Below are positions 46,301 to 60,200 of a stretch of 64,000 bases of DNA, one piece after another (position 1 is the first letter of the stretch; every line of letters begins with the position of its first letter). The DNA comes from Sarcocystis neurona (taxonomy: Eukaryota > Apicomplexa > Conoidasida > Eucoccidiorida > Sarcocystidae), in contig KL647297.1 in NCBI GenBank assembly GCA_000727475.1, positions 3,047,627-3,111,626 of the forward strand. Direction: 5' to 3'. The position numbers and the translations under genes are program-made. The notes beneath the pieces are model-generated. The model saw only the letters and a list, made by a program, of their open reading frames with translations. It searched no databases and was not told the DNA's origin.

Positions 46301-49300
46301 GCAAGGCCTTGGCGCGGCGTCAAGTTCCTCTCCACAGACTTCGCATGTTTGGCTGGAGCAACCTGAGTGAGTTACTGCTGCCGATACCACAACAATGCCC
46401 GCAAGCAGCAGCAGCGGCAGGAAGCGTCAGCCGCAGACGGCACTAACAGCAACAGCAGCAGCAGTGTCTGCCCAGCAGGAGCAGCAGCAGCCCCACTAGG
46501 TAGTTGCAGCATCATCTACGAGCAGCACTTTTCCACAGCGGCACGAGAGAAGCAGCGGCGAACCTCGACCGCAGCAGCAGCAGTAAGACCAGCAGCAGCA
46601 ACGTCGGCAGCAGCAGCAGCGGCGGCAGCAGCAGTAGCCTCAGCAGCAACAGCCCCTGCAGTAGCGTCAGCAGCAGCAGCGGCGTCAGCAGCAACAGCGT
46701 CAGCAGCAACAGCGTCAGCAGCAACAGCGTCACCAGCAGCAGCAGCAGCGGCGCGACATTGTTTTCCTGAACTTGTCAGGCCGTCACGTGTCGTATGCAG
46801 GGCCTTGTTGTGCGCAAGCGCGTTAGGGACTGGGCACGCATGTAAACATCGACGCTGGCGTGGTCGTTTATAAGTGTCTGCTTGCGCATGCACTTGCAAC
46901 TACCGCTGCTGTGCGCCTGGTCACCACGGACATGCCTTTTTAGTGATCCTGCGAAGCGAGTCCCTCGCGCTTTAAAGAAAAAGCCCTGCATCTATCCTGC
47001 ACGCAGATGAATCTCCTATATACATCTCCCTGTTATACATTTGTGCCTGAACGACCATGCAAATGCGCACGGATGTTCACCTACCTGCATTTGTACGTGC
47101 GTATATATATGTATATACATATATATATGTATATACATATATATATGTATATATCTGCAGGAGCAGGAGCGTCTTGCAGCCGTCCCTGCGCTTGTGTCTG
47201 GTCATGCCCCTCTCGCTGTTGTTGCTGGCGGTGCTGCTTTGATGAGCCGGGGGGCGGCTGGAGAAATACGGGACGGTCGAACTTGTGCCACTACATGCAA
47301 AAAATCTCTAAGTGCCCATCACCGTCCTGTTTTATCTTCTTCTCTGTATGTGTGTGTGCTACTACTTCCCGTACTGCGCTGCTGCTCTGTCGTCCGAAGT
47401 GTCTATACACAGGCGAACAACTCGTAGACAGAGGGAAGATCAAGCAGCCCGCCTGCGACTCAGCCGCTGCCTACCACCTTCCCTTCGCTCTGCTGCTGCA
47501 GCTGCCTGCGTGCCACCACCCGCTTCGACTGCTGCTGACACGATGCTGCGGCGCCTCTTTTTCCCGGCGTCAGGGTGGCCGCTGACGCGGCTTACGTGTC
47601 GGCCTGCTGCTGCGTCTGCGTGTCTGAGAGCTGCTGACTGGCCTACACCAGCACAGAAAGACTTGCTGCTGCTGCTACCGCCCTCGCGTGCTTGCTGCAA
47701 CCTGGGCACACGCCGCAACCCGTCAGTCTGCCGGCTGCTCCGTCTCTACCAGCGTACACCTCCTGATCCCTCTGCTGCTGTACGCACGCTTTAACGGCTG
47801 CTGTCTTTTCGTCTGCCGCTCCTGCAGCTGTGGCCCCGCTGATGCCGTGGCTGGTGCGTGTGTGCTGCCGCGCGCTGTCGCTGCTGCCGGGACGGCTCGT
47901 TTCTGCTGGGGAGGTGCTGCAGCTGGGCTAAGACTCGTCCTTCAGCGGCTTCAACTCTCTCGTTTTCCGGTGCCGGTACCGGTGCTCCTGTTGCATGCGT
48001 ACGTCAGGAATGCAGGCGTGCGTCAGTTGTTGTGGAGTGGGCGTTGCTGTTGTCGGCGTGTTCTCTTCCTGCTGCTTGCGCGATGCTGCTGCTGTCCGCA
48101 TGCACTTCCACACCACCGTCTTGTCCTGCCCTCACCTGTCACAGCTGCGTGTAGGACTTGATAATGAGGAGAAGTGGGCTGCTGTCGCCGTCTGTCTCTC
48201 CTGTAGCGTCCTCGGGGCAGAGTGTGACTCCGGCGCTGTCTGTTGCCCCTGCCTTTGAAGCGGTGGCCACAGCTTGCCGCGAGACTTGTCCAGCATCTGC
48301 CGTGCAGCAGGAGGAGCACTGCTGTGTGTTCTTTGCCTACGACTACGAAGATATACAAATACTTCTCTGGCCTTTCTATGCAGCTGTCAGGACGTTGACT
48401 GGGACGTCTCTGTGGCCCAGCCAAACACGTTTCAGCGTCCCCCTCCCGCCGCACGTTGCAGTACACCCAAAACGAGCAGCCGCAGGGCAAAGCGGCAGTA
48501 CGATTATGGTTTAGACGAAGAAAAAGCGAGTGCCTCGTGCGGAGGAGCTGCTGCCGGCCACAGAGTGTTCTCTGTGCCACGTTTACTTTGATGAGGATAC
48601 CCTTCCTATTCATCTACACACTTGATCCTAACAAAAATATGCGTACATATATATCTGTGTCTCACTCTCCGTTTGTGTGACGCTGTCTCCCCCATTGTGT
48701 GTAAGCCTGGTGATAAGTTCCCTGTGTATATCTGTCCACGCCTACGTAGATTCGTCTGGCTCTTCCTTATCTCTGTCCTATCCCTGTCTATTTACATCGG
48801 CCTGACCAGACTGCTTCGCTACCTCTGTCCTTTCGTACGTATGTGAGACTGGCCACTTCCGTTGTGCACATCTCTCCAGGTATATACAACGCGTCCTTCA
48901 CATAAAACTTTCTTCACCGGACCACGTACATATATATATATATAGATTAAGCTGGTGCCACAGTGTCCTCTTGTAGCAGTCTCTCTCGTCAAGTATACAT
49001 TTCGTCACACGGCTTTGCTGTAGTGGGGAGGAAGGTATGAGAAGTGGCACGTAAGCTGCAGCGGGCTGACCCGAAGTGCATGCTTGCGCTGTGGGTGCCC
49101 CTGCATGCGGCGGTGGCAATTATTTTAAGCGTGTCCGCTGCAGCAGCAGCTGCTGTGGGGTGTGGGGCGTTGTGCAGCAACGGCGTCAGCAGGAGCGTTC
49201 TTGCCGCCGCTGCATCTCTCGCTAGTGCGGGCGGTAGAAGCCCTGCTGGTTTATCATCGGCTGTACGGCTCACTGCTGCAGCTGGACCCTTCGTTTTGCG

Positions 49301-52300
49301 TCCCTGTTGGACCGGGGGAAGACCAGCTGCTTTCTCCTTCGAAAGCCGAGGAGGAGGCGGCCCTAGCAGCAGCAGCCGCTGTGTTTAAAGACGAAGAAGA
49401 AGCAGGAGCGAAAGACCACCGCCACCAGAAAAAGAGTGCAGAAGACGCTCTTGAGAAACTCTACCAGCAGGCAGACCAAAAGCTCCGAGCAGGTGCTGCT
49501 GCTGCTGCCTGGCCTGCCTACCTGCGAGGGCTAAATCTTGCGGCACAGGTATACACTACTGCAGCAGTGGATTGCTATTCAACATCGCTCCACCTCGTCC
49601 TGCTTTTCCGTACTCCGCACCAAGCGACGCTGCCTCTGCTGTGCTGCCTGAGGCTATTCTGGTGCCTACTACTACGATACCTGCGACTACTACTATTACT
49701 ACTGCCACTACTACTAATAATACTACGGTGTGCCTCTAGTGCTGCTACGGTGGAAGGACAGGGCTGGGACGTGTTGCTGCTGCTGCTGCAGCGCCGTTTT
49801 CACCGGCTACTACTGGTGCTGGACGCGGATGCTGCTGCATCGATTTTCCCCTGTTGCTGCTACATGCTGCTGCAGGGCTGTACCTCCACACGTCGTAATA
49901 CTGCAGTGCCAGCAGGCGGCTACTTCAGCGTCATCTGCTGCCGCAGCTACTACATATATGTAGCTGTATACAGTATACCCGTCACACAGCGGGTGTCGTC
50001 TCTGCGCTTCTTAGGAGATGCGTGTTTGCAAGGGCTTGGCCCGCTGACTGGCTGCTGTTACAGTGATGCCTGGCTTGCTGCACTTGTGGCCGTGCGGTCA
50101 GAGGACCTGCCGGGGCTCCTGTTGACATGGAATTAGTTGCTCTAACGACTTCTACAGTATTGTGACCTGCGGTGGTTGCTGCTGTTGCCCAAGACCAACG
50201 AGAATTCTTGCTGCTGCTGGTGGTGGTGCTGCTGCTGTTCCTGCAAGGGAAGCTGAAGCACTTGCTGCGGCTGTACTCTTATGACGACACTAGCTGCTGA
50301 GATTGACTGGGGGGGAAGACCTGCAGTCTCTACTGCTGCCCTGCTGGCGTTGCGAGTTACTGCTGCTGCTGCAGCTGTGCTGACCGTGATGACGGCTGCT
50401 GCTGCTGGTAGGGGGGACGTCTGCTGCTGCCACTGCTGCTGCTGCTGTGCGAGGCGCTGCAGGTCAGCTCTTTTTGCTGCTGCAGAGACTCACGCAGTTG
50501 ACTCTCCTGTCGCCGCACCCATCACGCTGCTGCAGCTGCCAGAAGGGCGTGTTACCTCTGCTGCCGCTGCTCTGCTCCCACGAGATATGCAGCTCCCTCG
50601 GATCGTCACAGCGTTGCGGCTGCTGCTGCTGCTGCCACTGCTGAGCTGGCGGTCGTCGCGGCTGCGCACCACCAGGCTGTCAACCACCAGAGCAGCTGCT
50701 CGCGCGGCTACGCCGGGACTCCCTGCGGCACCGCGTAGCTACTGCTGTGAAGTGGCATTCCCAAGCCGCAGCCCGTTCGAGTGGTCGAACCACAGCTAGC
50801 TCAGCCCAAAAACACCCGTGCGTCTCTGCGCGCATATATATATATATATATATGTATGCATGCGTTTGTAAATGTATGTGTCTTCGCGTGGTGAAGTACG
50901 AAAATGGGCACAGCTGGACGCCTGTGTGGCCGTACTACCTCGATGTGTCAGCTAACATATATATTGAGATCTGCGCCTCCACCAGTGTCGAAACGCAAAT
51001 ATTTACATATATGTCTATATGAATATGACTATGGATCTCTTCTCTTTATATACATATATATACATATGAATATGACAGTGGATCACTTCTCTTTTTTTCT
51101 CCTCTCTCTGTCGCTCTCTCTATATATATGTATATGCATATGTATTTACCTACTTATATACATACATAGGTGTTTGCATATGTGTTTGTATGTATATAAA
51201 TATGACTGTGAATCACTTCGTTACACACGCGTATATATATATATATATATCTTTTGGCATACGTATGCATATATATACATATGAAAATATCTGTAGTCGT
51301 GTGCGTGTGTCTGGACATGTGGCCATCTACGCGCTTGTGATTTCACGCGTAGTGTGTCTCAGTTTTTCGAAGACGAGAGTCGAAGCTCGGGCCTGCTGCA
51401 AAGCTCTCACCGGCTGCTTCCTGGCCGGCCTTTTCGGCAGCTGCTATGTTGAAACTTGCCCGTGCTGCTGGTGCTCCGTCTGCCTCTTGGAAAGGTTGCT
51501 GCTGATGCGACGACGTGACGCCGGTGTTGCAGCGTCTGCGAGAACCTGCTGCCGCTGCTGCAGCTGCGACGGGGGGGTGCGTTCCTGCCGTTGCGTCTGC
51601 TAGAAACTCCTGCCCCAGTCTCTGGTGCTGGTGGTGTTGACGCCGGTACTGCCTCTATCACGTGCTGCTGCTGCTGCTGCCGGTGCGATGCGAAACGCGT
51701 CTCCTGCTGCATCTGCTGCTGCTGCTGTCACAGGAGGAGTTGCTGCGGAGTCACCGCAGAGTTGTCGAAGAAGATTTACCCGCAGCTTTGCGGGAGCTCC
51801 ACAAGATTGGTACGAGGACCTTTTCATTATCGATAAAGGGTCCATACGTACATCTCCATAAATGCTTGCATGCGAATGCCCCTACATAAATGTGTGACAC
51901 GTACACGTTGATACACACATATATACATATGTGCAATGCATGCGTGCGTATAAAGCATATTCACGTACGTATATGGGATGCACACGTACACACACTTTCC
52001 CCCGTGTATTTGTGACGCCGTCTCTGATGTGTAACGCGCACACAGATCCACACAAGTGTCTACATATTTGTGTAGGAAGTAAACGTAGATACGTCTGTAC
52101 TCGTGTGTCACGTCGACGCTCATCTATGCCGTGGGACGCATACACGCATGTATTTGTCTGCGGAAATACTCGCTTGAAGAGGCTCCCGAGGACAGGGGAA
52201 ACTCTCGTAAGATTGTCTCCTTGTAGAACAAACCCACGAGCGAGGTGCGTACAAAAAATGTAGTAGTAGTAGTAGTGGAAGGACTATACTAGAAGGAGTA

Positions 52301-55300
52301 GTAGTGAGGTGAGGCCCAGGTTCCGCGTGTCTGCAGGGGAGACACACCAAGAAGGCAGTGCCGTTTCTTCGGCCATTTCTTTTTTTTCTTCTCGTATTCG
52401 GCATGAAGACTTCCCTGCGCGCAGAAAGACGCAGAGGCGCAGGGGCACAGGACCCCCTGCCTGCTCAGAGAAGCAGAAGTTCGCAGAGAAGAAGAAGACA
52501 GGGGGACGGTCTGTCTTCTACGATTGACACAGACCGCGGGCCCTGAGTAGATGTCTGGGCGCGCGCCTTTTGCTTCTCTATTTGCGGAGACACACAGGTG
52601 TGTACACCTCGGTGGAGATACGTAGCTTCCAGGCGGACAACTCGCAGAGGTGTGCTGCTGACTTGATGAAGATTCACCAGATCAACGTCAACTCATGCAC
52701 ATATATAAGAGGCAATGTGAGAGAAAGATATTCACATGTGTATATACGTAGAGATACGCAGGCATATGTGTAGATGCAGGGGCGCGTATATACACCGGGG
52801 CAGAGCCCTAGCGACCCGCCCAACACACGTGTGTGCAAGTGACTGGATTAACAGTAGCCCAATAAACGTATACTCATGCACATACTTATAAGTGATGTGA
52901 GAGAAGGATATATACGTACAGATAGAGAGAGAGATAGATAGTGGGAGAGGCACGTAAACATAGGTGGAGACGCATGAGCGCGTGCATATCGGTCTCTTCT
53001 TTTTACACGGAGAGATGTATATACACTGGGATAGACACCTAGCTACCAGGTAGACACAGGTGTGAGCAGGTGACTCGATAAAAAGTAGCCAAAAAGACGG
53101 AAACTTATCCATATATCAATTTAGCGTGAGAGAAAGATATACATATATATATATATGTGTGTACAGACACGTAGGCATATACATCTATACATGTGTAGAT
53201 GTTAGACAGACGCAAAAATACACATATATGTAGATGATGTGTGACAGGAAAAAGTGTACACATATATGTGTAGATCGAGATACGTAGATATGCGTGTGTG
53301 TGCGTATATATATATATATGTATGTCTCTCTCTCTCTTTATATATGCAGGTGTTAGACAGATACAAATATACACATATGCATATATCTGTTGCAAGAGAA
53401 AGATATGTATAGAGAGAGAGACACGTAGACATATACATCTACATATATGTATAGATGTTAGATAGACGCAAATATACACATATATTTGTTGTGGGAAAAA
53501 AGTGTACACATATATGTGTAGGTGGAGATACGTAGACGTACACATCTATATATATGTTAGGCAGACAGAAATATACACATATACGTATATGTGTTGTGAG
53601 ACAAACGTATATATATATGTATAGGTACGTTGATATATATAGCTATATAGATATAGTTGTAGAGGGGCCCAGAGAGAGAGACGGAGGATCGATAAAATAC
53701 ATATGCGTTTGTATATTTGCGTCTATACTTCCATGAACATCTACGAAGAAGAGGCTCCGAAGTTTCGCAGAGAAGCAGAGCGAAATAGAGAGCCTCGTGC
53801 GCTTTCTGGCTTCGTCTACATGGCGTGGACTCGTGCGAAGTGCGAGTCCGCTGCAGGGGAGAAGCGCGACCACCTGGCACGCGCTGCTTGCGGCTGCTGC
53901 TGGTCTCCCTGGTGTGTGGGGACGTGGACGTAGGAGTCGTAGCTGCAGCAGCAGGCGAGGTGCAGGACCTGCAGCAGCAGGCGAGGTGCAGGACCTGCAG
54001 CAGCCTTGGCAGACACTCCTGTGGGGAGGACTCTTTTGTCTGCTGCTGCTCAAAAATGCGTTCAGGCTTTCAGTGGGATGTGCCGGTGTCTCTCGAAGAG
54101 CAGCGCCGCCAGGAAGCAGAAGACTTCTCTCTGTTGCTTCGCGCTTTCCCCTCCTACTTGGTGTGTGCTACGCACAAATGAGTTCGTTGAATCCACGAAA
54201 AGTCCACAAAAAAAAAGAGAAGAAATACGAATGTTCTGCAGACTTCTTGGACCCCCCCCCCCCCCGCCTGCGTCCTGCGCCGTGCGGCCTCACAAGCCGG
54301 GCCTAGTTGATCCACATGCACAGCACGTGAGATGCTCCTCTTTAAGTAACGAAGATAGACGCCGCGGGACAGAAAGAGAGACAGAGAGAGAAATGGGTGG
54401 ACTCTCACGGTGGATATATGTGGATATTTTCCCTGTAGATATGTATGTACCTAGTAGATCATCCGTATGCACACACGTGTATATATATATATATAGATGC
54501 ATATCTTGTTCGTTTTACCCAAAGTCTAAGGAGGGGACATACACGTTCACGAGGGAAGTAATAAAAAGGCGTATCTGCTTCCGTAGTCGGCATACAAATG
54601 TATATATATTTCTAAGTACACCCGTACACCTGCGTGTGGATGTGCTCACATCTATATATATATACACAGAAATTACGCGTGTTGATCTACCTATACACAT
54701 ATAGCGATGTACACGTGAATATATCTACGTGTGTAGAAAGAGACACAAGATATGTCCATCCATACATATATATATATATATCTGTATATATATATGTATA
54801 TATGTAGATGGAGAGAGAGAGAGGAGAATCGGCTCTGGGACTTGTGCGGCATCACTCCCGTCCCTTCTTATTTGTTGACGGGGTGTGCTGCTGCGTCTGC
54901 TGGTCTTCAACGTGTCTCCCTCGTCTGCTGCAGCCCGGTGGCACCATCTGCGGCAGGTGTCTTGCAGACTTTGCTTTCCTTCCTCTGTTTGCTGCTAGTC
55001 AAGTAGAAGTTCTTATCCTTGCTGGCATCTGCTTCCCTGTCTTACAAAGTGGGGTCGTATGGTGCTGGCTTGTTCATGCGGCTTTGCAGCTGGATCAAGA
55101 GCAGCAGCGGCTTGCCACAGCTGCCGCCGGTGCGCCACGTGAGGCTGCGGATATGCCTGCCCCAGCAGCAGAGTTCTCTGCTGCTTCGAGCGATGCTTCT
55201 CCCCTTCACCGTCCTTCTCCACCTGCTGCGGCTGCTGCTGCGGCAACGCCGTCAGCAGGAGGAGCTGGAGAAGAAGCAGGGACGTCGCCAGGTCCCCGTG

Positions 55301-57170
55301 CTGCTTCTGCGGAGCCTCCTGCTGGGAAGAGTGCTGCTGCTGCTCCTCTTCCGCTTCCGGCGCCGCGTTCTGTGGCCGCAGCGGCACGTGCAGCCATCGC
55401 AGAAACGGCTGCAGCGGTAGCTGCTGCGCCCCCGCCCATTCCCCGGAAGCAGCCGCCCGCTCCGCTGCCGCCTCGGCACTTTGTCGTCCCGCCTAGGGCT
55501 CCATACGCGCCCGACACGTGGGGCTTTCCGCTGGGGGCAGTCGTCAGCGCCCTGAGGCGTGGCCGACGCTTCCTCTCCCTACCTCAGGCACTGCAGCAGC
55601 TTCGCGCTATTCGTTTCCCTCTCCACCTGATCGACGATATCGAGACGCTGCTGCAGAGAGAACAGCAGCAGCCTGCTGGATCCCAGCCGAAGCGTAGCAC
55701 ATACAAGCAGGATCTCGACGCTGCAGCAGCACTAGCCGCGGGTACGTCCGGTGGAGTAGACGCTACGGGTGGGGAGGAAGTTGCCGCCCCTACATCAGTG
55801 CTGCATTCCTTTGACGCCATACATCTGCTGCTTTAATTGCTGCTGCTTCTCTGCTTGACGCTGTGCTTCCCGCTGCGGCTCCGTGGTCTGCGCGCTGCTG
55901 CGGTTTCTCTTGCAGAAAGTGTCTGAGGCCTCTTGCTGCTGCGTTCCCGGCTGCGGCTCGACTTGTTGCGCACTTTTTTTCGTGGTCGCTGCGGCCCCTT
56001 TGTGAATGTCTCTGCTTTTGCTGCTTCGCCACACTCACGTGCTTCGGGCTCGCTGCTGCTGCAGTTTCTCTTGGGTCTCTGGGTCTCCTTTCTAACGTGT
56101 CTCCTCCGCCTCCGCAGCTATCTCCCAGTCCGCCTCGCTGCTCTCTAGTTGCCGTCTCTCTGTACCTTGCTTCGTGGACAGAACGTCTTTTTCAGCAACT
56201 CTTGCTGCTTCGCTCGTAGCTGCTGCTTGGCTGCGTTTGCGGCCGCAGCGCCTTTATCTGCGGCACATGCTGCGGCGCTGCTTCTCTCTGCACCGGGGGT
56301 AATGGACCGGGCACGACCCCAGCAGCAGAAGCAGCAACAGCAACTAGGTGGTCGTACGTGACTCTTTTTGCCTCCCGACGACGTAGAGCAGCTGCTTTTC
56401 AGTCGCGTACCGAGGGAAACTGCTAAAAGTGTTGCTGCTTGCCTTCCTTGCTACTATGCGACATCGAGTAGCAAACAGCAATATTCAGAGAAAACGGAGT
56501 GCAGCCGCGCCTACCTCATCCCCAGAGTGGATGAATATGAATACGACCTACCAGTCACTGCAGCAACGACCTGGTGCTGCTGCCGCATCTCCCATTCCTG
56601 CAGTGGCTGCTGCAGCAGCTCTTCCTGCACCAGGCTGCATGAACACGAGTAAATAACCGTCGCTCTAGTTGTCGAGAGGCACACACGTGCGTATACATAC
56701 GGATATATATGAGGGACGCGGCGCTGTCAATACATATCTACGTGTGCACTTGCGTGTTTTTGTATATACAGACTTCATCTTCCTTGCCTCAGAACACACA
56801 AATATATATATATATATATGTATCCATCCAGAGAGGCTAGGGCCGCCTGTGCTGCTGCACGCGTTTGTCTACGTCTACTATTCGTACAAACAGCCTGAGG
56901 GTTTTCTGTACATGTACAACGAGGTGAATAACATATCTCTACAAACACGTGCGTGTTTCTCTATGTATGTAAACGGATATATAAACAGATGTAGATATGC
57001 GTATAAATAGATGAGTATTGACAGGGAAGGAGAAGGACTAAATCACTACGCCTTTTTCTGATGCATGCCCCGGCAGCAGCAGCAGCCGCAGCTAGGAATT
57101 CCTGACGTATTACATATACACCTACAATTTTGACGACACATACGCCCGCACACGTACATATATGTGTATA

Positions 57171-57201
<31 letters not shown>

Positions 57202-60200
57202 GCCAGCGTACCACATATACACCTAAAATTTGTAGGCGTATTCAAAGATACATACACGCACATATATATATGTAAACATGTGTGCACGTATACGTATATG
57301 TATATATATATATATGTAAATATGTGTGCATATACATATATATATGTATACATACAGGTATATATGCATAGAAGGTTAGATATCGCTCTGGTAAAGCGTA
57401 TATTATTGTTTCACGCCGTCTTGTCGTAGGTTGGTGTCCGTGTGTTGTTCCGCCTTTGTGTTGCCCTGCTGCGGCTTCAGAGGCAGGTCCTGAGGAGCAG
57501 CAGAAGCAGGAAGCCGGCGGCGCCGAGCAGCAGCAGCAGGACGGGGAGGCGATGCAGCAGCAGCAGCAGCAAGCGGAGAAGAAGGAAGAGAGAAAGCAGT
57601 ACGGCGAGGAGGAGGAGGAGGTCGAGCAGCAGCAAGCGCAGCAGCAGGCAGAAACGAAAGACTCAGGAGAGCAGCAGAAGCAGGAGGAAGACGAAGCTCA
57701 CCGGGAGAGAATGCGAGTCGTCAAAGCGATGGACGTGCAGGAACTGCGAGATATGTTGGCGCAAGCAGCGGACTTCGGCGAGGCCGTCGCTGCTGCAGCA
57801 GAAAGATCCGGAACAGGAGTCCTGCAGGAAAGGCAGCAGCAGCAGCCACCGCTTTTCCCCGTAAGCGTCCCTCTCCTTCATTTGCTGCTGCTGATGTGTC
57901 TGTACCTACACACACATATGCGTAGGTGTTTAGTCGAATAGAACTCTATATATTCCATAGGCATACATATATATGCGTGAAAGTATAGGGAACGTCCGTA
58001 CAAGTAAGTATGCAGGTAGGGACACGCCTGGGTAAGGAAGTGTTTCACCTGTTCGGCTGATGTATACGTGCTTGTCTCGGTCAAACGGCGCAGGCGTAAC
58101 CCCCGTTTTCCTTCTAGCACACCTCCTCTCACAGATGCAAAGCTGCCCCACGTCAATGGATGTTTCTCTGCCCTCTTATCTTTTTTTTCTCTCTCTCTCT
58201 GAATATATACACATTTATGTAATATACGCCGCCACTATAACTGTAAACATATATAGATATATATAGATGGAGAGGGACATCAATCTGTACACAACATTAC
58301 GTGTGACTCTGAAGCAACATATATATATCTATATATACATATCTATCTACATACATGCGCATATACATGTGTACATGTACACACGTATTTACCTATAACT
58401 ATATATATATATATGTATTATATACGTACATCTGCATGTGTGTTGTATACACACACGTATGTACGTGCGGATACACGTATTCTCCTATAACTATATATAC
58501 GTATCTGTGTATATATGTACGTGTGTATATGATTCGTATATTCGAACGTAGCTCTAACATATACGCATGTGCTTGCCCACACACAGTCACATACATATAT
58601 ACGTCTGTGTGATTCGTATGTTCGAAAGGAGCTCTAACATATACATATGTGTATGCCCACGCATAGTCACTTCTACATATATATATGTATAAATATGTAC
58701 ATTTGTGTGTGATTCGTGTATGGGACGATAGGTCTATTGGGACGCATCTCTGTGAAAGATGTGCTGCTTGCATGCCCCCAACTCCCAACATGACTACTGC
58801 AACGTCATTTCGGCCGTTCTTCCCCACTTTTGCCGCTTTTGTGTTGCTGCTGCGGCTGCGGTGTGTCAGTTATTTCTTCGTTGGTGCATCTTCACAAATT
58901 TTGTTCGTCCTGCCGGCGATTTGCCATGAAAGAGGCGCTTTCCGCCTTCCCACCACGCGCCTCGGGAGACTTCCCTGCGTAGATGCAGTGGGCCGCAGCA
59001 GCTCTGCTCACGAAAAAGATGGGCCCCTCCCAAACACGCGTGCGTATTTCCGTGCTAAAAAGCGCCCACTTCCTTCGGGGCCTCTTCCTTATATATTTAT
59101 ATACACACATATGAAACACTACGTTGCCTACATATATATATATATATATCGGGTATCCTTGCCTTACGCATATGAGTTGGTGTAGTTGCACACACTTGCG
59201 CCCTGCCGTTATGTTTGTAGATGTATATAGACGAGTGTAGATAACTCTACGTGTATATATATGTATATATTGTATATGGAGTATACTTACTTTATATATA
59301 TATATGAATAGATCTACTATACATATATATATATATATATGTATACATAACTACGCTTGTAGGTATAAATATATACATATTGTATATCGCTTGGCCCCTT
59401 ACGTTATACCCGTATATATATATATATATAGTTTATATCGAGTATACTTTTTTCTACATATATGAATAAATGTACTCCCACAGAGTTGGCCTCTACCGGT
59501 GTTTACGTATATGTGTGTATGTATATATATATATATGCATGCCTGTGAATATATATATCTATATATATATATATAGATACATATATACACGTAGCTATAT
59601 GAATGATATATGTAGGTGTACATCTGCGTTCGCGTGCATATGTATATGTATGCATATATATGCAGATGTGTGTACAAGCGCTCGCCTTCTGTTTCCATAC
59701 ATTTTTCGGCTCGTACCTATTGGACTGCTATATACATCTCTATATACGTGTGCATGTGGCCTGCACATATATTTACGTGTATATATATATATATATATGT
59801 ATAGATATGCAGGCAAGGTGAGACACACGTATGTGTTCCTGTGTAATGGTGAAGCTGCTTCTTTTTCTCCCCGTAGGCGTCTGCGTATTATCACCAGTTG
59901 CTGCCTGGGGACTTCCCGCTTCCACCGGCCGTGCGCATTCCACGTCGTAGGCCAGGCCTTCGGTGGGAGCTGCAGTGGCTGCAGCAGCGGCTGCTGCGCG
60001 AAGAAGAGCAGGAACAAATGCAGCGACTAACCCAGCAGCAAGTAGACTCTCCCCAGCAGCAGCAGCACCAGACACGGCTGCAGAAACACCAGCAACGACA
60101 GAAAAAGCAGGAGCACCAGGAGGAACAGCACCAGCAGGAGCAGGAACAGCACCAGCGGCAGCAGGAGCAGGAGCAGCACCGGCAGCAGCAGGAGCAGGAC

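Noticed and set aside
50281..50799. Plus-strand 172-residue frame as an exon of the large gene
   Set aside because: Exons 49193-49548 and 51734-51809 join in phase and complete a repeat unit without it; its Leu/Cys runs look like out-of-phase CTG repeat. It is probably intron.
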